Positions 1-4,528 of a stretch of 5,666 nucleotides of DNA are shown here, piece after piece. The stretch comes from Caldisericota bacterium. Its GTDB lineage: Bacteria; Caldisericota; Caldisericia; Cryosericales; Cryosericaceae. Each line of letters opens with the position of its first letter. Within the stretch, counting starts at the first letter, position 1. The stretch is from NCBI GenBank assembly GCA_026390195.1, contig JAPLGK010000156.1, forward strand, positions 1-5,666. The letters run 5' to 3'. The notes beneath the pieces are model-generated. The model worked only from the letters and a program-made list of their open reading frames with translations, did no database searches and had not been told where the DNA came from. The translations under genes and the position numbers were made by a program.

Positions 1-593
1 AACCCTTGTTTGGTAATCATGACCCCCTTGACGCCACTCAAGGGGACGTTGGGAACGTTGACGTTGAGGATGGCGGGTGCTTTGACCAGATCGGCATAGA
101 ACGCCGGTTCAGCCAGGATTTCCATGAGCACTGCTGCCGCCGTCTCGAAATGGTGTGGCTGCACGCCGTGCACCATATCCAGGCTGACCGCGATGGATGG
201 ATGCCCTTGGCGGAGTCCTTCGAGGGCGGCACTGACGGTCCCGCTGTAGAGAACGTCCACCCCGACGTTCGGTCCATGATTGCATCCACTGACCACGATG
301 TCCGGGGGATTGTCCTTCATCACGTCGAGCAGAGCCACCAGGACACAGTCGGTAGGAGTCCCGCGTAGAGCAAAACCCTTCAGACCGCACGGCATCGTCA
401 CCTCGCGGATCGGCAGGATGTCACCCAGCGTGAGAGAATGGCTGGAACCGCTCTGGTTGCCTTCAGGGGCGACCACCGTCACGTCGTACGTTGCTGCCAG
501 TGCCGCTCCAACGGCGTTGATGCCATTGGCAAAGATGCCATCGTCGTTGGTGAGCAGGATCCGTATGCGTCGACCCTTTCTGGTTGCGCTCAT
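1..593 (-). CDS. surE: 5'/3'-nucleotidase SurE (C-terminus cut by window edge)
   Basis: Encodes the first 197 residues of SurE, a metal-dependent cytoplasmic phosphatase that dephosphorylates 5'- and 3'-nucleoside monophosphates; some members also cut short polyphosphate. The N-terminal strand is followed by LLTNDDGI, giving metal-binding Asp17 and Asp18. APEGNQSGSSHSLT follows, with Ser48 as the third ligand. SGCNHGPNVG carries the fourth ligand, Asn105, and YSGTVSAALEG (116-126) is also typical. The last visible segment, VMITKQG, matches the strand that continues towards the C-terminus. Family members are about 250 residues, so roughly 50 are missing. The ATG at 593 is chosen because AAGGAG lies 5 bases upstream. 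About nine basic or polar residues precede the usual SurE start. The gene is the second in an operon with the RNase J-like gene. All four expected metal ligands are present, so it is probably active. Identification is firm. Confidence 0.96.
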   Translation of the reverse strand, partial: MSATRKGRRIRILLTNDDGIFANGINAVGAALAATYDVTVVAPEGNQSGSSHSLTLGDILPIREVTMPCGLKGFALRGTPTDCVLVALLDVMKDNPPDIVVSGCNHGPNVGVDVLYSGTVSAALEGLRQGHPSIAVSLDMVHGVQPHHFETAAAVLMEILAEPAFYADLVKAPAILNVNVPNVPLSGVKGVMITKQG

Positions 594-598
594 GTCAG

Positions 599-604
599 CT
601 CCTT
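599..604 (-). promoter_or_regulatory. surE ribosome binding site overlapping the upstream stop codon
   Basis: AAGGAG, read on the minus strand, lies 5 bases before the surE ATG. Its two A bases are the last two of the TAA stop codon (603-605) of the RNase J-like gene. Such overlap is typical of translationally coupled operon pairs and fixes the surE start. Coupling itself is inferred. Confidence 0.8.
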
Positions 605-1970
605 AGAACTCATACGTCACGCCTCTCCGCAATGCGATCGTGTCCTTGATGTACCCGTTCAGTGCCTCGGGCGCCTTGGAATGCATGGGCACCAGAACGC
701 TAGGATCCGCCCGCATGACCAGATCCTTGATATCGAGTTCACTCGCATGCCCGGGGGTAGCGATACGGTAGAAGTCCATCCTGAAGTCCTTGACCCACTT
801 CATGAGAACAGCATAGTTCGGATCGTACTGCCCGAGAGGTTCGCCGCCGGACTGGATGAAGACGGTATGCGGGGCTGGGTTGATCTCCACCAGCTCGCCA
901 AGGTCGGAAAAATCGAGCTGCAGCATATACTTGGCGGGTTCCGCGGCGATGTCTGCGGCGCGTAGCGCAGTCACCAGGTACTCCTGCTCGAACAGTCGAT
1001 AGTCGGGCGCCAGATACTTGCCCGAACCACGCCTGGCCAGGTACACTTCGGCGTTCTTCATAAGCAGCTCGAGTTCGCTGTCGAAACGAGCGAACTTTCG
1101 GGCTATCAGCATATGCTGCGGTTGCAGAACCATTGTCCGTCCCGTCCTCTCTGCGACACGCAGGAACACCTTGAGGCGATCCGTGTCGAGGACGTAGTAG
1201 TTGGTCACCACAAGGCCGGGGGCCGTGCCGACTGCCCTCGTGGCAAGCTCCTGGACCTCACTCTCGCTCAGCTGGTCGATACTCCCGAACCCCAGTCTGG
1301 TTCCCTCGGTGAGAAGAATCGTCTTGAAATGCTGCTTCTCCTGGCGCATCAGCTCGACGAAGGTGCGCACCCGCTCTGGATGGTGGCCGTGCAGACGATA
1401 GTCGCCTGTATAGATGATCGACGTGGCCCCGCACCGCACGATGAACCCGAGGATGCCCATGATGTCGTGGTCGCTGCGGACAGGCAGGACTTCGCAGTTT
1501 CCAATGTGCACGACCTTGTCGTGCTCGAACACGGTCACAGAGCGCTGATCCATGCGGAGGTCGAACTCGCCCGTTTCGTCGAAGAACCGTAGGGCCTCGA
1601 GCGTCTCGGCGCTCATGTACAACGGGACATTGACGTCCACTAGCGGCAGGAACCCGAAATGGTCGATGTGCCCGTGGCTCAGAAGGATGCCATCCACCTC
1701 ACCCGTATCGAGGGTAGCGCCGAATTCCTGCTGAAGAAACTGTGACTGGGTCGGCGGATAGAGACCCGCCAGCGGCGGAAGATTCCCAAACCGGAGGTAG
1801 TCGCGGATCTGAAGGTACGTCGCCGGCCTCAGGCGATCGCTGAAGTGGTCTGTACTGCCAAGGAAGTCCTTACCAAAGTCGAGAAACAGGTTCGTGCCGT
1901 TGTACTGCAGGAGGGTCTTGCTCCCGCCTATCTCGTTTACCGCGCCATAGAAGGTCAATTTGACTGACAT
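603..1970 (-). CDS. RNase J-like beta-CASP metallo-beta-lactamase-fold ribonuclease
   Basis: A 455-residue protein, probably a cytoplasmic zinc-dependent endo/5'-3' exoribonuclease. It opens with GAVNEIGG (9-16), resembling the RNase J start, and has Asp31 in LFLDFG. The zinc site is complete: HGHIDH gives His99, His101, Asp103 and His104, followed by His168 (RSDHD), Asp190 (YTGD) and His430 (VPMHS). Beta-CASP motif A is probably Glu222 (TEGTR). Motif C is His408 in TPGHAS, 22 residues before His430, as in RNase J; His here marks RNA-directed members. The motif B position seems to read TDR, not a His. At 455 residues it lacks the C-terminal domain of 555-residue bacterial RNase J and resembles the shorter archaeal type. 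The frame stays open to 2132, but the start at 1970 is preferred: GGAGG precedes it and the promoter lies at 2029-2056, inside the longer version. RNA as substrate is inferred from family. Confidence 0.88.
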   Translation of the reverse strand: MSVKLTFYGAVNEIGGSKTLLQYNGTNLFLDFGKDFLGSTDHFSDRLRPATYLQIRDYLRFGNLPPLAGLYPPTQSQFLQQEFGATLDTGEVDGILLSHGHIDHFGFLPLVDVNVPLYMSAETLEALRFFDETGEFDLRMDQRSVTVFEHDKVVHIGNCEVLPVRSDHDIMGILGFIVRCGATSIIYTGDYRLHGHHPERVRTFVELMRQEKQHFKTILLTEGTRLGFGSIDQLSESEVQELATRAVGTAPGLVVTNYYVLDTDRLKVFLRVAERTGRTMVLQPQHMLIARKFARFDSELELLMKNAEVYLARRGSGKYLAPDYRLFEQEYLVTALRAADIAAEPAKYMLQLDFSDLGELVEINPAPHTVFIQSGGEPLGQYDPNYAVLMKWVKDFRMDFYRIATPGHASELDIKDLVMRADPSVLVPMHSKAPEALNGYIKDTIALRRGVTYEF

Positions 1971-1974
1971 GCTT

Positions 1975-1979
1975 CCTCC
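1975..1979 (-). promoter_or_regulatory. Ribosome binding site for the RNase J-like gene
   Basis: GGAGG on the minus strand, 4 bases before the ATG at 1970. It decides between this start and the upstream in-frame ATG at 2132, which lies beyond the promoter and would add 54 low-complexity, Arg-rich residues unlike the family. Confidence 0.8.
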
Positions 1980-1994
1980 ATGCAATCCAGCTAC

Positions 1995-2013
1995 GGGCAC
2001 GTCCATCGTGCCC
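1995..2013 (-). promoter_or_regulatory. Hairpin in the 5' leader of the RNase J-like gene
   Basis: A perfect 7-bp inverted repeat: GGGCACG, a 5-base loop, then CGTGCCC. On the minus-strand transcript it would begin about 10 bases after the predicted start of transcription and end about 24 bases before the ATG, leaving the ribosome binding site free. There is no U tract, so it is not a terminator. It could shield the 5' end from 5'-3' decay, mediate autoregulation, or be a repressor operator in DNA. The structure is seen; the role is inferred. Confidence 0.55.
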
Positions 2014-2028
2014 TGTGCAAAGCTATGT

Positions 2029-2056
2029 ATTATACCCTCACGCCCGCGTCCGACAA
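2029..2056 (-). promoter_or_regulatory. Sigma-70-type promoter for the RNase J-like/surE operon
   Basis: On the minus strand, -35 TTGTCG (2056-2051, four of six matches) and a perfect -10 TATAAT (2034-2029) are 16 bases apart. Transcription would start near 2022, giving a leader of about 52 nt to the ATG at 1970. This is the best promoter in the window and supports the shorter start for the RNase J-like gene. Confidence 0.7.
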
Positions 2057-2094
2057 GTCGCCGTGTTGCATCGGCCTGTGCCTTGCACGTGCCT

Positions 2095-2126
2095 GTGCGT
2101 TTCGGCCTTCGCCGGAACGACGGGGG
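2095..2126. repeat. REP-like palindromic repeat, diverged copy
   Basis: An imperfect 9-bp stem, CGTTTCGGC (2098-2106) with GCCGGAACG (2111-2119), one G-T pair, and loop CTTC, followed by ACGGGGG. Loop, lower-stem pattern and 3' flank match the repeat at 4436-4463. The common genomic form of this palindrome family ends in GGAATGACGGG, as here. It lies just upstream of the RNase J-like promoter and before the ABC gene. Family membership is judged by eye and is less certain than for the other copy. Confidence 0.55.
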
Positions 2127-2137
2127 TGCCATCTCCG

Positions 2138-2165
2138 TTGCAAACGGGAAGCCATTGACTAGACT
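2138..2165 (+). promoter_or_regulatory. Possible weak promoter for the ABC ATPase gene
   Basis: TTGCAA (2138-2143) and TAGACT (2160-2165), each four of six matches, with a 16-base spacer. The leader to the ATG at 2280 would be about 108 nt. A TTGACT at 2155 is a better -35 but has no -10 at proper spacing. This is the best available candidate, not a confident call. Confidence 0.25.
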
Positions 2166-2279
2166 GACTGAGATACCACGGTCTGCTGAGTCAAGAGGTT
2201 ATTGTCCCTGAGACCGGCGGAAGTTCGTACAGGAATGCGGTTCCTTGGCACCCGGACAAATCTGCAAGCGGAGGCAGGA

Positions 2280-3377
2280 ATGGCAAAGGTGGTTCTGGAG
2301 AACGTGACAAAACGCTACGGGAAAGTCATGGCCGTCAACAACGTGTCACTGGAGGCCGAAGACAAGGAGTTCCTCGTCCTGCTAGGCCCGTCCGGCTGTG
2401 GCAAGACGACGACCCTGCGCATGATTGCCGGTCTCGAACTGGCTGACGAAGGGAAGGTCATCATCGGTGACGACGTCGTCAACGACGTTCCGCCCGCCGC
2501 CCGCGACATCGCCATGGTGTTTCAGAACTACGCCTTGTACCCGCATATGACCGTGCGCGACAACATCTCCTTCGGACTGAAGCTGCACAACATCCCCGCC
2601 GCGGAGATAAACGAACGCGTCGCAGATGCCGCTCACATGCTGGGCCTGCAGGACTACCTCAAGCGCGTCCCCAAGGAGTTGTCCGGCGGACAGCGCCAGC
2701 GCGTCGCTCTCGCCCGTGCCATCGTGCGCAAGCCCAAAGTCTTCCTCATGGACGAACCGCTGTCCAACCTGGACGCCAAGTTGCGCGTGCAGACCCGCGA
2801 GGAGCTCATAAAGCTTCATCAGACCCTGGGTGTTACCACGATCTACGTGACCCATGACCAGGTTGAAGCCATGACCCTTGGATCGCGCGTCGCCGTCATG
2901 GAAAACGGGTTCCTGCGCCAGATCGGCAAGCCGCGCCAAGTGTACGACAATCCAACCAACAAGTTCGTCGCCGGATTCGTTGGCACTCCTCCCTCGAACT
3001 TTGTCCCCGTTGACCTGGTCCTGTCCCCAACGCCCTCACTGGATATCGAGGGACAGCACGTACAGTTGTCCGCCGGTCAGCAGAAGGCCGCCAAGTCCGT
3101 GTCCGCCGGCAGCTACACGTGGGGCGTCCGGCCAGAGGACCTGCTGGTCGACCTCCAATCCAACATGCCCGAAGTCGCCTCCACGTTCAATGCGAGGATC
3201 TCGTTCGTCGAAATGATGGGCAGCGAGACCTTCATCCACACGAACCTGGCCGGCGCCCCGGTCGTCGTACGGGCCAGCAGTGCGCTTGAGTATGCGCAGG
3301 GCGAGACGGTCAAGCTGGTCGTGAACGTCGCCCGCACGCACCTCTTCCATACAGACTCCGGAGAAGTGGTCTTCTAG
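2280..3377 (+). CDS. Carbohydrate ABC transporter ATP-binding protein, MalK/UgpC/MsmX type
   Basis: A 365-residue ATPase that drives CUT1-type sugar importers at the inner face of the membrane. Walker A is GPSGCGKTT (36-44), the Q-loop Gln is 82 (FQNYALYPHMTV), the signature LSGGQ spans 134-138, Walker B is VFLMDE (154-159), the D-loop is SNLD (162-165) and the switch His is 192. The C-terminal regulatory region carries GVRPED (282-287) and ends in TOBE-like strands, as in MalK and UgpC; total length is typical. The start at 2280 has GGAGG 5 bases upstream and gives the usual beginning, MAKVVLENVTKRYG. The upstream in-frame ATGs at 2202 and 2235 lack such a site. No permease or binding-protein gene is adjacent, so it may serve several importers, as MsmX does in Bacillus subtilis. 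Sugar specificity cannot be read from the sequence. A terminator follows about 50 bases after the stop. Confidence 0.95.
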   Translation: MAKVVLENVTKRYGKVMAVNNVSLEAEDKEFLVLLGPSGCGKTTTLRMIAGLELADEGKVIIGDDVVNDVPPAARDIAMVFQNYALYPHMTVRDNISFGLKLHNIPAAEINERVADAAHMLGLQDYLKRVPKELSGGQRQRVALARAIVRKPKVFLMDEPLSNLDAKLRVQTREELIKLHQTLGVTTIYVTHDQVEAMTLGSRVAVMENGFLRQIGKPRQVYDNPTNKFVAGFVGTPPSNFVPVDLVLSPTPSLDIEGQHVQLSAGQQKAAKSVSAGSYTWGVRPEDLLVDLQSNMPEVASTFNARISFVEMMGSETFIHTNLAGAPVVVRASSALEYAQGETVKLVVNVARTHLFHTDSGEVVF

Positions 3378-3386
3378 CTGTCTCAT

Positions 3387-3413
3387 TCTCGGGACGGTTC
3401 CGTTCCTGCGAGA
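3387..3413 (+). other. Imperfect hairpin after the ABC ATPase gene
   Basis: TCTCG (3387-3391) pairs with CGAGA (3409-3413); after a 2-base bulge, GGAC (3392-3395, after G3391) can pair with GTTCC (3402-3406) using one G-T pair. It sits between the stop codon and the intrinsic terminator. It may be a 3' stabilising structure or chance; no U tract follows. Confidence 0.25.
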
Positions 3414-3426
3414 GTGTTACACTTCC

Positions 3427-3454
3427 AACCCCGCCGTGACTATGGCGGGGTTTT
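3427..3454 (+). terminator. Intrinsic terminator of the ABC ATPase gene
   Basis: A perfect 9-bp stem, AACCCCGCC (3427-3435) with GGCGGGGTT (3444-3452), an 8-base loop and a short T run (TTTT at 3451-3454, partly within the stem). The GC-rich stem starts 50 bases after the ABC stop codon. The T tract is short but the stem is strong. Confidence 0.8.
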
Positions 3455-3463
3455 ACGTATGAT
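3436..3463 (+). promoter_or_regulatory. Candidate promoter for the CPBP gene, overlapping the terminator
   Basis: -10 TATGAT (3458-3463, five of six matches) and -35 GTGACT (3436-3441, four of six) with a 16-base spacer. The -35 lies in the loop of the preceding terminator. The start would be near 3470, giving a leader of about 28 nt to the ATG at 3498. Confidence 0.4.
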
Positions 3464-3485
3464 GGGAGCAAGAGAACCAGTACTC

Positions 3486-3491
3486 AGGAGG
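3486..3491 (+). promoter_or_regulatory. Ribosome binding site for the CPBP gene
   Basis: A full AGGAGG. Two adjacent ATG codons follow, at 3495 (spacing 3) and 3498 (spacing 6). Spacing favours 3498. It rules out the frame's earlier ATGs, one of which lies upstream of the terminator. Confidence 0.8.
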
Positions 3492-3497
3492 TTGATG

Positions 3498-4364
3498 ATG
3501 CAGAGTGAGAGCACGTCTATCGGAACGTGGAGGCAGCGGACGGTTCTGGGTACCCTGGTCCTTGCGCTTGGGTTCATCGTCTTCGTCGTACTGCACAACT
3601 ATAATCCTCTGCTTCCTGGTGCCGTCGACCTCTACGCCAGGGTGGGTGTGACCCTGGTTCTTCTCGCGGCGGCACTGCTGGCACGCAGAAGCACATCGCT
3701 TCGGGCATACTGGCCGCTGCTGTTTGCTTTCTTCATCGCATGTCTTGCGACTTCTCTCGATTTGTACACAAGCTACTGGATGCTGAACTCCATCAGGGCG
3801 GACTTCAACACGCCCGCCGGTGATGCCCTCATGAAGCTGAAGACCAGTGTTCTCATCATCGCGACAATTCTCCTCCTCACTAGAGTGTCGGGTGGAACCA
3901 TGGGCTCGGTCTACATCCACAAGGGCAATCTCAGGCGAGGTCTGACTATCGGATTCATCGCGTTCGGGATCGCGGCTGCAACGTCAGTGCCATTGGCTCG
4001 CTTCATGTTCGGTGGCAACAACCTGAGCCTGTCGAGAATCCTGCCGTGGATACCCTGGCTCCTGATCTTCGTTCTGGCCAATGCTGCCCACGAGGAGCTT
4101 CTCTTCCGTGGGCTGTTCCTGCGCAAGCTGGAGCCGTTCTTCGGTCCCTGGGCCTCCAATATCCTCATAGCCATTCTGTTCACGCTGTATCATACCGGAG
4201 TGCTGTACAGTCCGGACGTGCTGATGTTCCTGGCTTCGCTTCCACCGCTGGCGCTGGCATGGGGCTACATCACGCAGAAGACCGACAGCCTGTGGGGTTC
4301 CGTCCTGTTCCACGCAGGGATGGACCTCTCAATCATACTGGGTCTTTGGTCCACGACTCACTAG
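3498..4364 (+). CDS. CPBP family (CAAX/Abi-type) intramembrane metalloprotease
   Basis: A 288-residue multi-pass membrane protein with the three CPBP motifs: EELLFR (Glu199, Glu200, Arg204), FTLYH (228-232, His232) and HAGMD (His272, Asp276). The last is usually HxxxN; Asp is a known-looking variant. These residues form the metal and water site of Rce1-like proteases within the membrane. About eight hydrophobic segments are visible, roughly at 18-32, 47-62, 72-90, 117-127, 149-166, 183-197, 221-234 and 241-257, plus a last one around 267-283 holding motif three. The N-terminus is short and polar with no clear cleaved signal. The substrate is unknown: bacterial relatives include bacteriocin-immunity and processing proteins as well as many uncharacterised ones, and nothing next to this gene suggests a peptide substrate. 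It probably has its own promoter. The adjacent ATG at 3495 is an equally legal start. Confidence 0.9.
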   Translation: MQSESTSIGTWRQRTVLGTLVLALGFIVFVVLHNYNPLLPGAVDLYARVGVTLVLLAAALLARRSTSLRAYWPLLFAFFIACLATSLDLYTSYWMLNSIRADFNTPAGDALMKLKTSVLIIATILLLTRVSGGTMGSVYIHKGNLRRGLTIGFIAFGIAAATSVPLARFMFGGNNLSLSRILPWIPWLLIFVLANAAHEELLFRGLFLRKLEPFFGPWASNILIAILFTLYHTGVLYSPDVLMFLASLPPLALAWGYITQKTDSLWGSVLFHAGMDLSIILGLWSTTH

Positions 4365-4435
4365 ACCGCTGAGCGCCGACGACAGTGCTTTCCGCGTGGC
4401 GAACAGGCCGAAGTCACTCATCTCCATGCGCAGGA

Positions 4436-4463
4436 CTGGATTCCCGCCTTCGCGGGAATGACA
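4436..4463. repeat. REP-like palindromic repeat (the VIPAKAGIQ-type element)
   Basis: A perfect 8-bp stem, ATTCCCGC (4440-4447) with GCGGGAAT (4452-4459), and loop CTTC, preceded by CTGG and followed by GACA. Read on the minus strand it translates as VIPAKAGIQ, a string that appears in many spurious hypothetical proteins because this palindrome is scattered through many bacterial genomes. It lies 75 bases after the CPBP stop and has no T tract, so it is more likely a mobile-derived palindrome or mRNA 3' stabiliser than a standard terminator. GACTGGA occurs on both sides (4434-4440, 4464-4470). Confidence 0.85.
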
Positions 4464-4488
4464 GACTGGAAGGCACCGCCTAGGCAAC

Positions 4489-4513
4489 CGTGGTATGCTA
4501 TGTCCATACCATG
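4489..4513 (+). promoter_or_regulatory. Inverted repeat covering a possible extended -10 element upstream of mnmG
   Basis: CGTGGTATG (4489-4497) pairs with CATACCATG (4505-4513) over 9 bp, one of them G-T, around a 7-base spacer. The left arm holds an extended -10-like TGG plus TATGCT (4491-4499); no -35 is evident at 16-18 bases. If used, transcription starts near 4506, leaving about 23 nt before the ATG at 4529. The symmetry could be a repressor operator or chance. Confidence 0.35.
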
Positions 4514-4528
4514 ACGGGGGATGAGCCG

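Larger units (their letters stand above)
1971..2279. other. Divergent intergenic region between the RNase J-like operon and the ABC ATPase gene
   Basis: This 309-base stretch has no convincing gene. It holds, left to right: the RNase J-like leader with a hairpin (1995-2013); that gene's promoter (2029-2056); an 8-bp direct repeat GCCTGTGC (2074-2081 and 2091-2098); a palindromic repeat (2095-2126); a possible weak plus-strand promoter (2138-2165) next to a GACT-rich run; a distant 6-bp inverted repeat CGGTCT/AGACCG (2179-2184, 2211-2216); a small AGGAA/TTCCT hairpin (2231-2245); and the ABC gene's GGAGG site at 2270-2274. Short ORFs crossing it have no family-like features. Confidence 0.75.

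Noticed and set aside
438..965. A 175-codon plus-strand open frame across the surE/RNase J-like junction.
   Set aside because: It overlaps two conserved minus-strand genes, including their operon junction, and resembles no family.
1971..2132. A 54-residue N-terminal extension of the RNase J-like protein.
   Set aside because: The promoter and ribosome binding site lie inside it, and the family starts near MSVKLTFYG at 1970.
2155..2177. TTGACT as the -35 of the ABC gene promoter with GATACC as -10.
   Set aside because: The spacer is only 11 bases and the -10 matches poorly.
1960..2211. An 83-codon plus-strand frame in the divergent intergenic region.
   Set aside because: It spans the promoter and palindromic repeat, has no ribosome binding site, and its protein looks like translated repeat and leader sequence.
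2382..2939. A 185-codon open frame antisense to the ABC ATPase gene.
   Set aside because: It runs opposite the conserved Walker A to H-loop region and has no family-like motif; long antisense frames are expected in GC-rich genes.
4436..4463. The palindrome as an intrinsic terminator for the CPBP gene.
   Set aside because: The stem is strong enough but is followed by GACAGAC with no T run; repeat identity explains it better, though some transcript-end effect is possible.
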